A stretch of 64,000 bases of DNA from contig NW_003108083.1 in the NCBI RefSeq assembly GCF_000003605.2, positions 614,848-678,847 on the forward strand, read 5' to 3'. Origin of the DNA: Saccoglossus kowalevskii (taxonomy: Eukaryota; Hemichordata; Enteropneusta; Harrimaniidae). Both the position numbers and the translations under genes were made by a program. The notes under the pieces were generated by a model. That model was given only the letters and a program-made list of their open reading frames with translations. It was not told where the DNA came from and did not search any database. Positions 50,521 to 64,000 of the stretch are shown here, in pieces (positions within the stretch are counted from its first letter, which is position 1; each line of letters starts with the position of its first letter).

Positions 50521-53500
50521 CGACCACCGCGACAACGCGTCTTTGTTATTTTGGCGGCTAAAATAAATGAACGAACACCCCCAACAATATGAGCGTTGAA
50601 TAAAGCCGTGCTTGAACTCAACACTTCACCGGGAACAGCAGGTTGTCTACACATGCAGGTTACTAGAAAATCGACGAAAAATGAGTAAACAAGTCCCAGC
50701 TTGAAACAAAAGTAAGAATAAAAAGTACATACGCGCTACAGCGATAAAACAAATTAATTAGTTGCGACCTAACAGGGATGCGAACCCTCGCCGTCACCAT
50801 CATGCTCCCATCCTTCTCACAACAACAAAAATGGTCAATACAATTCGAATTGTTTTCATGCCGCCGTGTTTTTTCAGTTCGTGCACTAGTACGGTGGACT
50901 CATTCCGGCAAGTGAGCACATTGTTTTCTGGGCGGTCATAGCATTGCCTGCTCTCCTCGAATTTAACCTCAACATAAATCACTCTATATGACAAACAAAG
51001 AATTAAAGGTTGTTGGAAGTTTTTGCATGTTTTATTCATATACGCTTATACATTTGCGATGTCGGCGACTTTCTGATGTTGGATAGGGCAGGGGGTGGAA
51101 TTGCTTACATATCACCAGTTAATATCAAATGTAATGGATATTGCTCTCTTGTCTCTTGACAAATTTTGGTAATCAACATTCTTACACGCTCAAATCCCAG
51201 TTGTCTTGATGTTTGCCTGAAAACAATGATTGTATATGGAGGGCGCTGTTGTCTGGTAATTAAGCCTGAATTATTTGAATCGCGAAGTTCCCATGTCGAA
51301 CAGTAGCTAGGGAGTATGTTTTATTATAACTTGATACCAATATTTCAACATTTATTGTACACAAAGTTAGGAAAAAAAATGAGCACTTTCATACTTATGT
51401 AGTGTGACTGTCACCAAAATAATGATGCGAGGAGCTAGAGCCGGAATTACCGACGTGAATTCAGTTAACGACGTACGGACGTATACGACACCTGTGAAAT
51501 AAATTGTTTGTTCGTTTTCGAACGCGCTAGGACCGGCGGGCGATTACAAACGGCGTAACATTCGATTGTATGTTTGAGGTTTAAAAGAGTAAGTCGTGAC
51601 ACAATATAATCATATATATCCAGGTTATTTGTTGAATCTCCTCTTAATCTTCCTAAGGCGATGTATATTTCACCCACGTTGAAGCAAACTAGGCGTGCAA
51701 CTACGCATTAGGGGACCCCTGTATCAAGCATATTGATAGTCTGTGATTTTAAGCTAAACGCCTGAAAAATAGTCAGAACTGCGTTCAAGTTCACCTCGGT
51801 GAAAACATCTTGACCCGCTGGAGGTTGAGGAATCACGTTTGTACTAACAAACAGGGAGATTGTTCGTGTGTGCATATTTGCGAAGATGCGTTTCGCAGAT
51901 TAAGATTTGTAAACGAGCCAGCATTCCCGTGAGCGCTACGTGTTTGTTCAGTGAAATACGACGACACACCAAAGTTAAAAATATCATGTTTTACACATTG
52001 CTTATTTCAATTGTATTCCTTGAGATGTTGCTGTCACAAATTGTGTTCTTTTCAGTCACCGTCGTGGTTTGTAGTAGGAGGCTTGGACATCGTTTGAACG
52101 CGCCGCAGTAAAATAATCCGCGTATGTTACAATGATACTTGAATAAAAGCACCACAGATGGTGTCACATTGGTGGTTATTGTACTCCGTTATCACTGGTG
52201 TGATTACTATAATTTAAGAAGAGAAACATTACCAAGTCATTTGCTGTAAACTGAAACAAACAACGTGTTTTGAATCAAGTTCACTGTCAAGCCCTCAGTG
52301 GGTTGATAGATGCTGCAGAAGCATGAGGCTTTCCAAAATAGACCTTCGCGGCGTTACTGCGTCATCGTCGCCGTGCAACGCGCCCTCGACTTACATGCGT
52401 AGAATTAACCGTATTTACACTTACAGCTCCGGGTGTATGAAAGAAAAGATGGCCGCCAGTTTTCAGTATGCAAATGACACTCAAGCGTGAAACATCGCTT
52501 CGGGGTGCTACGCAAAATCACTTGTTTTGACAATCTAAACGCCCGTGGTGCGTTATTTTTATGTCGCACACAAACATGAATATATCCGCGATACAATTTC
52601 GATGTTAATTTACAAGTTCGGAGCGATATCAGTGTGATTTCAGCGTGAAAGCGATGGGAAAGCATGTTTCAAACACACATACACCTATAGATTAATCTCA
52701 TTTCATACATCAGAAATGGAGGGTGGGTTCAATATATTTCTAATTTCAACTAATATAAAAACATGCTATAAATACAATTAAAAATTTACTTCAGGCCGAG
52801 CAAAATTAATCGGGTACAAATACTATGAGATCACTCGCATGAAAAGACGCTCTGTTCGGTGAGTAAAAGTTATTCTAGTATTAGACATTACCTTTTGCAC
52901 TATGGTGATGATAACAATTTATAAACGCAGTGGATAGAATTATATATGTAGAAATGAACAAATAAGTTACATACTTTCAGTTTCTTAAGAAACCTCCTCT
53001 TAAATTAGCATGGTAAGGTAATAAACAATTTATGAAAAATAGTAAGAAATGACACTTTTAATTTAAACAAAAATTAAAAACAAAACATTTCAAGAATTTT
53101 TAGTAATAACATAACCAGTTTGTCGAAAACAGCAATTTATCAAAAAACATAGATCGGGGATTTTTTATTAAGTATATTTTGCACCATGGGATATTATGAC
53201 GTCACTCTGTATCATGATGCTTATCTTCTGACATACGACACCAGTAAATGGATGTGTTGCCAAATTACTATCTAATATCGCTGTAATTAGCACATAAAAT
53301 GTTACATGTTGATAAGTTAATACCTTATTTATCCATATTGCCTAGTATGTAAGACGATCGCGTTGTATTAGTTTGTTACTATTGGGTAGAAATTACAGCG
53401 AATATTTCGAAATTTGGTGCACCACGTCCATTAATGTACCTCATACACCACTGTCATATTGATACATTGAATTGAACGGAGCGTTAAAGTGTTTCCATGG

Positions 53501-54139
53501 AGTTGCTGTATAACCGCTACCTTGAATTTCGCGTCGCAGCGATGCAATGTAAGCAGTTGACCGACAACTTTAACTTTTGACTTCAATTTTATCAACTGCT
53601 TCAAACAAAGGAAAAGTTCACAGTGTTTATTCGACTCAAAATTAAATAAGAGATAATCGAAAACTAAATGAAAAGTGCAGCTTTGGCGGCCGGGAGCAAA
53701 TGATGAGCCACGGCCAATTTTTTCGTTTTCTCATTTGAAATAAGAGAAAGCACACAATATACGCGAATGATTCAGCGACTGGTGCGAATCGCGTTGCTCT
53801 GAACTCATTTCATTTAGTCCATTTCAATACTATAATGCGACAATTTTATTATGTGAGATCAATACGTGTATTTAACCCGGCAATAAAGATATCACAAATG
53901 GGTAAATTGGGAATGTCCGGATAAAGTTCCCTGATGAGATTTAGTAACTTGCATTGTCATTTTCTGCCTGCGTGAACTGTTAACTTCTAAATGATGATCA
54001 TGAGCTCAATCCAATGACGTTCTCAAGCAGAAACAAATCGTTGTTGGTCAGCCGATAAAATGCATGAGAAAATGAAATATTTATTTATTTATGATGATTC
54101 ATCATAAACTATAAATATTGTTGGAACACTAGCATTAAC
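50521..54139. other. No gene recognised; a tRNA-like B box on the minus strand
   Basis: On the minus strand, 50770-50825 contains GGTTCGCATCC, a near-consensus RNA polymerase III B box, preceded by a weak A-box-like GAGCATGATGGTGA. It may be a remnant of a tRNA-derived SINE, and no tRNA cloverleaf forms. Elsewhere only AT-rich sequence and a 10-bp-arm palindrome (54088-54108). Confidence 0.4.
50770..50825 (-). mobile_element. Possible tRNA-derived SINE remnant
   Basis: The B-box-like GGTTCGCATCC lies about 20 bases downstream of a weak A-box-like sequence. The T-stem pairs four of five positions, but the acceptor stem and anticodon arm do not form. No tail or target duplication is seen. Confidence 0.2.
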
Positions 54140-54185
54140 ATACGCATGCGTACTGATTATTTTGGAACGTACGCATGCGTATTAG
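54140..54185. repeat. Hairpin-forming inverted repeat, relative of 31833-31896
   Basis: Two copies of the 12-bp palindrome TACGCATGCGTA (54141-54152 and 54170-54181) form a 14-bp inverted repeat. The right arm continues CATGCGTATTAGTT, the same sequence as the right arm at 31.88 kb. Confidence 0.75.
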
Positions 54186-57100
54186 TTCATTTTCATTTAA
54201 GCATATGTTAAACCATATATTAAAATTTAGTCAGCATGTTGTACATGTAGTATCGAACACAAATATTACAAAATATTGCATCTTTAAAAAAAGTACAAAA
54301 CATTAATGTATGTTCAAATATTTGTGCCAGTTACGGAAAGATGCCACCTTCACTGCGAGAATTTGAACACGCAAAGGGGAATATGAGCAGGATAATCGGA
54401 TATGTTTAACGTGTTACCGACCAGTATGAATATGATAGTATTGAATCTAAAATCTTATTAGCCAAGTTTTGCAGATAACAGCCCGAAGCGCGGATTGATA
54501 CACGACTCGAGTGGTAATCGATCGTGTCTAAATACGGTAATGAGAAAATAGCTTTTTTAAGATATAGGGATGAAGGTTTCAAGAATACAACCCTGTCCAT
54601 TCCTTTTATAAACTTTATAAACTTCGGAGACACACTGATACTATCTCGCATTGGGAATATGTGTATCTTATATATCAGAATAAATATTGGTGGTTGGTTT
54701 TAATAACTGGAAATTTTATACAGACTTTCTCCTATGCAGTTCAATGATACATGGCGTCATTATATTGGATTTTCCATATTAAATCACGCTTGTTAAATCT
54801 TTTATATTATTAACTGAGTGCCGACAAAGACAAACGCTAAATATAATATTGCATGTACTGGAGCATGTCCTCGGGTGAATGGTTATGAATATGTTAAAAT
54901 GAAAGCAGTAAAACTACACAATGTGCCTATACACATCGATGTGGCCTTGTAAATTACGTACAGGATATCATACAGTTTTCAAATATTAAATAATTGTAAT
55001 ACACTGCATCTTTTGGTGACGCTGACTTTCACATCAGCCCCCTTAAAAAGATGCCACAATTGCTTACAATTACATAATTTGGAAATGTTTGAATGCAATG
55101 AATAAATCGTTCATCTCGTAAAATTACACAAATGGGAAATTCGATCTTTCAGATGTTATGACGCCAATGAATCGGATAGTTGGAAAACACAATATCAAGA
55201 GTTCAGGGAACATGCCGACCTTGAATATCCGACCATATATCAATAAGCAGTTGGAGTAATAATTGAAAACGAAAGTAGTTATCATATCATTGCGAATGTT
55301 CCAGATACACTCATTGCTCCAGTTTACAGGGAATCGTCGTTTTCAGAATCATGCTGATCTCAATAACAGAAATAGAGAGCCAGTAAAATATGGTACCGCA
55401 TCCGATGTATTTGTGAAGACATTAAAATTGCTATAGTTACTGATCTGGTTGTCCGATGTATTGGTGTCGCGTCCCAACACAGATATATTGTCGTGAACAT
55501 TAACCTCGCCACATTCGCTGCGTATCGCGTTAGAGGTATTGAAATCGACACAGCTTTACAGTGAAGCATATAATGTGTTGATTTCATGCCAGGTGCATCA
55601 ACTACTAGAAGATTTTCGGATTCAAACAGGTTTTCTAGCAGACACCAGTTCGTTCTGCCCCTGAAGCTGGGTGCCACTTGGAATATTTAGAAACGGGTGT
55701 GTGAAACACCACGTTTTGAATTTGATTTAGGAAAATGTCAAAAAGGAACCCATTCCTTCTCTATTTTGAAACATAATTTGCAGATTATTCGGGTGACTCG
55801 TTTAGCCATTGATATGTTCATACTAGCGAATTGAATTTCTTCACACATAATTCTGTAATATAATGTGATGAATCGTAATTTTGATTATAGATACTGTGGG
55901 TTATGGATGGATATGTATAAGACACGGTAATAAGAACTTTTTTTTCTTTTTTGTCATTGTGAAATTGGAGGGGAGGGGGACTGAACACAACTGATATTGA
56001 CCGGGGAATTCAGAAATAAATTAAGAATAATTCATAATGAAATGAATTTCACATCAATAAAAAATTTCATAATTACCGATTACATGTGGATATTAAAGAG
56101 GACACATAATTAGTTATATTCTCGATATATTTGCATTTCAATTTTGGCAATTGAAAGCAGCTGAATGAAATGACAAAATATGCACTTGATAAACTGAAAA
56201 AACAATCAACTGTTGAAAGCGTATCATTGCATGGAAGCGGAACATGAACTATAACCAAACATCTGAAAAAAAATGGAACTAATACGTAAATGCTCAGAGT
56301 CGTATTCAATATCAGCCGGAAACAGCCTCTTACAAACCAGCAAATATAAACGAAGACCTCAAACCAGTAACAGAGAAGATAGGAGGAAGAAGATTAAAGG
56401 TGACAGGCAACCTAATCTGAGATAAATACTAGATTGCTTCAAAGCTAAATGGTGTGTTCCGCAGAAGAGAAACGATCACCCTTAAAGCCTATGAGCTTTC
56501 AAGATCAGTTAAAACGTGACACGGGTCTAGTTAATGTTGGCGAAATCAGGGAATGTGCGGGGAATGTAGGATTGTTGCACGCCATGTCTGTTCGAGACTT
56601 TCCGACTTGATTGATTGAATATGGAAGCAAAAAAAAAATATGCGGTTCAAATAAATGGGAAACGCGTATAAAACTTCACACTTGTCTTCTGTTTACCCGA
56701 CAGTATAAATTATCGTATACAAGTAATTGAATCCATCAATATTCTTTTAGTTTTCCTGAAACAAAATAACACATTTTAAAGAGGAAGATGTCCATGAATG
56801 TACCTATTTAACATATATGTTTTGTTATTATATTGTAATTTTCTGGGACATTAGTCTTATACCAGCCTGCGTCTTTGAACTCAACTTTCAAAATAAGTAT
56901 TTTTTTTTGTCTAAGTAAATTGAAAATGTAGGCAATAGGAAAACATGTAACTTTTGTCCCACAGAAACGTATATAACTACATAAAATACGCTGATCCACA
57001 ATTTTGAAGCGAAACAATATGGCGTTCTGTGTGCATAAACTATTTATTGTATTTGTCTTGTATTAACTGTGGTATTTGTCACACGTTTCGGACAAAAAAT

Positions 57101-57756
57101 AGACTATTGTTCAGATAGGGCGAGTCGGATGTGGCAATAATGTACCCAGTATACGTAATATGTATCATAACATTGCATATGACACACGAGTGATTGAATT
57201 CTCGTAACGACCTCCGGAAATATTTTTGACCGGCACCAACGCGATACGAACTTTGCGCCGCATTGGTTGTACACATACGCCCCCCAGAATACCAGAAAAG
57301 CTAACAATGCATCTAAGTTCCATTGAACAATATTGACTCAGTCTTTTAGGCGTGACGTATGCTCAAATGCTGATGTATTATTTGTTAAAGTTAACTTTTT
57401 TTCAAATCCTCTAACACGTTAAGTTCGTAAATAATCAAGTTGCGCAAAGAGGTACAGTCTAACAACAAATAAACTTCGACCTCTCAGTTCATGAATAAAG
57501 TTAAATGAAAAATTGTTAATTTAAAACACAAGAGACCGTAGATACAAAGGGCCACGAGATCTCCCTTATGACGTCTTTTCAGATCTACGTTTGTGAATAT
57601 TTGATAACGTAATGTTTAAATGAATGTTGAGATTGGTTGAAAATGTACTTGGTTTGAGTGTGGACAGACTGGAATGAAACATTTATAAACAACTTCTACT
57701 ATGCACCAAATGATTATAATTATGCAATACCTGAGCGTGCTAACACTATATGACAG

Positions 57757-57758
<2 letters not shown>
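54186..57758. other. No gene recognised
   Basis: AT-rich. The minus frame at 55360-55677 (105 codons) has no recognisable domain and no start or splice context. Nothing else is supportable. Confidence 0.5.

Positions 57759-57840
<82 letters not shown>
57759..57840. repeat. (TA)n microsatellite running into an assembly gap
   Basis: 41 TA units continue up to the first N, so the repeat probably caused the assembly break and its true length is unknown. Confidence 0.97.
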
Positions 57841-58069
57841 NNNNNNNNNNNNNNNNNNNNNNNNNNNNNNNNNNNNNNNNNNNNNNNNNNNNNNNNNNNN
57901 NNNNNNNNNNNNNNNNNNNNNNNNNNNNNNNNNNNNNNNNNNNNNNNNNNNNNNNNNNNNNNNNNNNNNNNNNNNNNNNNNNNNNNNNNNNNNNNNNNNN
58001 NNNNNNNNNNNNNNNNNNNNNNNNNNNNNNNNNNNNNNNNNNNNNNNNNNNNNNNNNNNNNNNNNNNNN
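57841..58069. other. Assembly gap (N)
   Basis: 229 unknown bases. Confidence 1.
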
Positions 58070-58260
58070 TTTCACAGACCAACGAGTACAAACTGAGACG
58101 TTAACTAGGTAACATCTTTGGTGACTGAACGATCACAAACACGTCGCGGAAATGGTCCAAAATCGTACTCGTGATTTCTATTTGACGAGTGCATTGAATT
58201 GTGGGAATTATGACTATGACAAACATGGTATTATGAACAATTGTTGCGATGACGACACAG
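58070..58260. repeat. Dispersed repeat, copy B (cut by the gap)
   Basis: A diverged direct copy of 50.3-50.5 kb, best matched at 58075-58102 and 58143-58204. Its left end is lost in the gap. Confidence 0.65.
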
Positions 58261-61200
58261 AATGAAGTACTAATCAGGGGAGCAAGTCAAGTGACTCCCT
58301 AGCGAGATAGCGGTGACCACATTTGTTACCAGTGTTGATAACCATTCTTACGATCACACCTTCGACGCAAAGTATTGCTGAGCCTAGTCTCGATAATCAT
58401 TCCTTGGATATTACATCAATATCGCAATTCTCATGACTAGGAACAGGAAGCAGACTACCAAAAGAACAGCCGACAATCATATTACAAAGTAATACATACA
58501 TACATACAGCTTGTAGATCTGAAAGTTCACTTAGACTTGGAATCAGAATAACATGATACTCGACTTGAAATCGGGGGTTTTACATCAGTCATTGCGAGAA
58601 TGTTGCAAATACCCTGGACACTATTTGAATAGTCTCGATGGGGATACCTGAGCCGTCGGCCTACTATCATTCACTAATGGACGTGCCTTTAGGAAACCTC
58701 AAATAATGTCAGCAGGTTACTTTGTGACTAGGGAATTTTATAATCCTATTACCGCCATGATACAAAGACTAAATCTTATATAAATCCATGAACAAGCTAC
58801 ATAAACATTAAACAGATCAACAAACAATTGAAAGGTGACAGTAAAATGAAATGGATTTAATTCAGTTTCTGTTTTAAAACTCCAAGAATTCAATAGTCCG
58901 AATATTATGCTATGTATGATATTAGAACGGAAGTTGACTGCCTTCTATTTTGAAGGTGAAAAAAAAATAGCAAAGGTCACGTGGTATCAAGATCAAGCAG
59001 TTATCCACACTAGAATATCCAGTATATATTAAGTATTCTTATGGCATAAGTATGGCCTACATAACATAATAAAACTTTTGAAGTTTTTGAACACGATTAT
59101 TTGTTGTAGGTGAAGCAAGCTTAGAATCACGCCGTTCATTGATAGTACGCAAGGCACACCCAACTTAACTATGTATAAGACGTTTAGTTTGCTTATATAA
59201 CTAACTCTGTTTGTCAGTGTGATTGTACTTTATATAGAATCCTCTATTAACAGAACCTTCGCAGCTGTCAGATGATAGCGTTATTCAGTTGTGGTCGAAA
59301 GGTAACGTCAGCTCTCATAAAGGGAAAGTAGCCATTCTAATCACATAGCATTCATGTGTGTGGTCCGATCAGGTACAAATCCTGATCGCAATTGCCGCTT
59401 ATTAGTTGTGTAGTGTGAGTCCCAGCAGACAAAACTACAATACGTAATATTAGGCAATGTTAGGAAAGAGTGAGTACTTTCTACTCCATGCTGTCATATC
59501 AACATTAGTCTTATGCCAGCCTCAATAAATAGATACAGCCTTTGACAAAATACACATATGACAATTGACACCGAGGCCGCCTGGTATAATTATTGTACCC
59601 ATTATAGTTATGGACATGGTCATGAAATGACAACATCCCATTGTAAGAGAGAATAAATTTCCATGGCTTTTAAACCCATAGACTGATAATCCCATTACAA
59701 TCACCAGTTTTATTATCAAACAGTCTGGTAGAAGTCTGCCAATTTGGGTGATATTTCTAGGTAATTTAAAGACATGAAGCAGAATAAACCCATGTTTTAC
59801 ATTACCAACAAAACCATGACAGAAATATAAAAGATTAGTTCAAAAATACTTGCGTTAAGACAGGTTACTAGTACAACATATATCAACTACACATGTTAGT
59901 ATTGCGATATTAGTTTACTGAAATGTATATCATAAATTCAGTATGCTACGTTGATTGTCATTGTGGCATTTGACAGAAATTGCCCCCCCCCCCCCGGAAA
60001 TCGTTAACTCCGCAAACCAGAAAACGTTACATGAGTACACTAAAGTGCAAAACATTTAAAGACACGTGTTAAAATGTGACTAGTCAGGCTTATTAGTATC
60101 AATGAAATGACGTAGTCAATCGTGAATACTACAGCCATAAATGCTGATTGGATGGTATAGTCCAGAATATGACATGTGCATTCCAGTATTTAAATTAAAC
60201 CAAATTGATTTAATTACCATAAAATTACAAACTGTTTTTTCCAATCTAGTTCGGTTTCATGGGAAAAGTGCTCAAAATATTAGATAACATATTATAGGGA
60301 TGTAGTTTTTGATGGATGGATTTGAGATATGTAGAAGCATGCATTTCATTTCAATCATTTTGAAAGTAATTGTATCGATGTGACTACCGATATCTAATCT
60401 ATCCCACCCTATCGGTAATTGTATCCATGCATCTGAAATTGGTCAATATATTCTAATAAATTCGAATAGAATAGAATTAACAAACATAACAGAGCAAAGA
60501 CACATTATATATGAAGCTATGGAAAAAAATAGATGCAATAAAGTTAGTGATTCAATTTAAAAAATAATTTAACATGTACTATTCATAGTTGATGAATCAG
60601 AGGCATCAGACCCCTGGTTCGATGGGCTAAAAAAAACACTTGCCAGTTGCAAAGTCACGTGATCCGACTCCACTGACGTCACTAAAACTCAGATGAATAC
60701 CATTCGAAATATTGTACCTTGAATTGCTTTCTGAAGATACTTTCTGAGTCGACGCATCTATTGAGATGTTTATACATGGGTGGATACCAAAGCTCCCCAA
60801 AGCTTTTTTTGTACATACAGTTTACTTTTCCGTATAAATATATGTTATATATATCAATATATATGGGACACTCATTGACATTAATGTGGACCGCAACTCT
60901 ACGTAGGATGAAGATGTTGAACGTGATGAAACATAAACCTAAATTGGTCGTTCCCGTTCACTGTGAGATCTGGCGTTATGCATGAAACAGAGGTCACAGC
61001 GTCGTAATCGCGTCAAAACATTGGGTGGGATTCCACAGACGCAAAAGTAATTTGGAGTGTTTTCCACTTTTAATAATGCTATACGAAGTAAAAGTAAAAT
61101 TATCTCAACACCATATTCCTCTCAGAGGGATCGACATTTCGACATTGAGCTATTAATACAATAAAAATTAAAATTAAAAATAAATTAAAAATAAAAAAGT

Positions 61201-63118
61201 CCGCGACTTTCATGCAATACACGAGATCTCGAAGCGAACAGAAAATCACATATTATGTCAATCATAACGGGTATGATTTAGTTTTATTTGTTTCAATGTG
61301 GCGACAATATTGCAAAGTAATATAAACTATTTGCATTATACACTCATATGTACTTTTATTCCAGGGTGATATGGTTGTTCGTGATTGAATGGCGAAGCGG
61401 CATGACGTGCATGTACCTAAAACACTCATTCACGTTATAGGGGAACTACCTGTTCAGAGGTTGTATCTCGTCGTTCGTTTCACTGTGTGTCCGGATTAAA
61501 TAATCCAAACCATAGCTTCTGTTTCGGGCGGTATTTTATACAGCAAATTAAGTTTCACACTCGGCTATACTGAGCAATTTCCGAGTACAATGCAATAGGG
61601 TTAACATATAATTATTGTTATATTAAGATTTGAACAGACCGCATTTAAGTTCAAAGGATCTGCAGGCTCTTTCAATACACCTGGACAAATTCAAAAAACG
61701 TGTTGGTAGTTATTTAATCAAGCACCAATCACACAACCTCATTCACGTATTTTGATGCAAACCACGAAAACGAGTAAATTGAATTTATGCCTGAATTTGT
61801 TTTCTAATAACTGTTTTTTGAAAAAACTAATACGAAGCTAGCTCGTCAAATACAGATTGTACTATAACAAATAATACGTTAATCATTATAAGGGATTGTG
61901 TATGTCCAGTACGTTGACCATTATCAAGCATACTAGATCCTTTTGCGTATACGATGTACGTGCGATAGTTCAAACCCCACACAAATTACCACCGCGCCAG
62001 CTCGTGCAAACAATTTTCGCTTCTCGTCATTTAATCAACGTAACTATATATACTACTTCCGTTAAACTATTTGTGATCAGTTGAACAGAAAAAGAAAACA
62101 CCCCCGGCGTCCAATTTTTTTGCTGAAGTTCAATGCTGTTACCAAGCTACCGATGTAATTGCTTTAAAATGACAGATCGCATTATATTCTAAACGCCTCG
62201 CACTATTAGAACGCTGGTCGGAACAATTTCCACTAAACGAATCTCGATACGTATTGGATTTCCAGGAGACCCGCAACTGAGAGTACAATTGATCGGAATA
62301 GCATATCACGAACAGTGTTTACCACGGTCCACTGAACTAAATACATTAGGAAAAGTACATTAATTTTAATAATCTCAACAATATTAGCTGAATGAATTAA
62401 CGCTAGTTTTAGTGGAAATGATATAAAATACGTTGCCGTATAGCTTTGAAGTATTTCTTGCATAATATATATACAGCAGTACGAATTTGGGAATTTGTTT
62501 AATTTCGACATAAATCTTTTTTTTCTTCACTTTTTCGTATATAACTAAGGTATATGTTGTTGTAATTACCTTGCGTATGTATTCAAATATTCGGAAGCTT
62601 TTAGACGGAGGAATAAACGATATTAAATATAAATTTGTCGTTTCTTATAATTGCATATAATACTACTAGCTGTAGCCTCGGGTAGCGGCTTCTTCGGAAG
62701 ACTAGACAATCCACCGCTATTCCATTATTTATTGTTTCCAACAGCCCGAGTGCTGTCTAGTGACGATTGAACAGCGATCTAGCGTCATATTTTTCGAAGC
62801 ATGATTACCATAATCCCCCAGGTTAACTAATAGTAACAAACGGATTTGGTTTTCACTGCACGCGGATGATGTGATACAAACCACGAATTGTGTTGTTTTT
62901 TTCCTTGAAATTTTTTTAATGTTTTTCGGAGCAAACATTTTGTTCTTTTGTATCATTCTCTGTGTTTTATGTGTATTAAAAATATCAACTAAAATATTAT
63001 TGACATAAGATGTTATCTGTTTTTTTTTTTGTTTTTTTTTTTTTGGTGTTAACAAATATCAAATTCCGTTTAAGTTTGGAAATGGCATGGCAGTGCAATT
63101 GCAAGTTGTTTTTTTCAG
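58261..63118. other. No gene recognised
   Basis: A (CATA)n run near 58493-58506, a C-homopolymer near 59983 and a CRE octamer at 60674-60681 are the only features. If the candidate exon at 63119 is real, part of this could be its upstream intron. Confidence 0.45.
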
Positions 63119-63240
63119 ATGCCTTGGACGATTGTGAAAGGATCAATTATTACTTTGCTAGACAGCGCTACGATGACGGTGCCATTGTGTCGTCACCGCG
63201 GGACAAGAATGACAAAAACACATGGTGCAGAATTGCCTGA
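63119..63240 (+). CDS. Candidate terminal coding exon, unidentified
   Basis: A strong acceptor (GTTTTTTTCAG) ends at 63118. The frame that follows, with the first codon split after one base, reads ALDDCERINYYFARQRYDDG, then AIVSSPRDKNDKNTWCRIA, and stops at TGA 63238-63240. The sequence is charged and varied, unlike the Ile/Lys/Asn/Tyr-biased frames of the AT-rich background. A second frame, starting at the ATG at 63119, is open for about the same length, and I find no upstream exon or polyadenylation signal. I do not recognise the protein. It could be chance. Confidence 0.2.
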
Positions 63241-64000
63241 CGAACCAGTCGGAATTGATGAAAAACACGAACCTTTTCCCCGTGATTGACCTCGTGGTGA
63301 TTGTATTGTAGTGTCATATTCATACAAGGCTTTCGTTTGTACAAGCACATATATCATGTTTTTAACTTATTTTATGTTCATGAATTGTGTAAATTCTAGT
63401 GAACATGAACATTCAGAAATGTTAGTTTCACGTGTGAGTGTTTGGACAAAGGCCGCGAGTTTCATTCAACGTTTTACTGATTTAACACCCGGGGGAGGGA
63501 GTACGTTCTATTTTGCATACTATACACGTACTAATGATCAGCAGGAAAACCAAATCTGATTATACAGTCTGATCACCGCTAGTTTCTACAGTTTACTATT
63601 AAGTACTATTATATTGTATCAGTCTCGTACCGTAATTGTGTTTTTAGTGGTCGTAGTGTTCACAAAAAACTCCTAGACGTTCGTATTTTAGGAAAAACGG
63701 TTACTTATTAGCCACGCCCACATTTTCAGGCAACCATTTCCAAGAATAACATTCAAAACAATGCTGTTTACTAATATGTTCTGGGATTAAACGTGATTGT
63801 GACTTAAAATGTCGGCCATAAACTGTTCGTATTTGCAAAGAAAAACTTCTATTATACTAAAACTTATAAATATTTTAAAACTTAGTCATCGGGTGTTGAA
63901 ACAAGTCTTCGCAGCGGTGTATGTGATTTGCCTTGAGTGAGCGAGCTGCTGCCGAGTAACTAATATATCGAATCATGCATTCAGTTGAAAAACCGTTGCC
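63241..64000. other. No gene recognised
   Basis: The plus frame 63311-63559 shows no domain or splice context. This could be a 3' UTR and flank if the exon before it is real. Confidence 0.45.

Noticed and set aside
1-64000. CRISPR arrays, bacterial operons, rRNA or tRNA genes, LTR elements or other virus-like elements
   Set aside because: None is visible. The direct repeats have no unique spacers, and I saw no protease, integrase, capsid or long terminal repeat signature.

Overview
This is a gene-poor stretch of nuclear DNA from an invertebrate animal. It is AT-rich, CpG is still common, introns look long, and there are many (TA)n microsatellites, several minisatellites and two runs of N from a draft assembly. 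The one confident gene piece is a first coding exon of a metabotropic-glutamate-receptor-like class C GPCR on the minus strand, which makes the organism a metazoan. The LINE type and the repeats would suit a marine invertebrate (mollusc, cnidarian, cephalochordate or similar), but I cannot name the phylum from this sequence.

Layout. Positions 1-1108 hold a TA/CA microsatellite and otherwise nothing I recognise. Positions 1109-2165 hold an array with an 82-bp period, interrupted by a 5'-truncated LINE (1496-2050) that carries the last part of its reverse-transcriptase ORF. Positions 2166-12170 show no supportable gene; they contain microsatellites and a degenerate T-rich repeat near 11.05-11.38 kb. 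Positions 12173-12812 are a 24-bp tandem array that happens to be open in several frames on both strands. Positions 12.8-20.15 kb are probably the first intron of the receptor gene; a short reading frame there (17098-17436) resembles two GPCR membrane helices but is weak. Exon 1 is at 20154-20442 on the minus strand, and its upstream flank runs toward higher coordinates. That flank holds a four-copy 53-bp array (21887-22098) and an eight-copy 39-bp array (24671-24981), in which seven copies contain the POU octamer ATGCAAAT.

From 25 kb to 64 kb I find no confident gene. This part holds TA microsatellites, two N gaps (44977-45228 and 57841-58069), two related hairpin-forming sequences (31.8 and 54.1 kb), a pair of diverged dispersed repeats (50.3 and 58.1 kb), a tetranucleotide repeat (47.8 kb) and a possible terminal exon on the plus strand (63119-63240).

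The most interesting signal is in the receptor exon. It has the usual N-terminal lobe motifs, but the arginine that binds the distal carboxylate of glutamate in vertebrate mGluRs is an alanine here. That suggests a receptor with a changed ligand, as in the insect mXR receptors. No operon-like or multi-gene system is visible.
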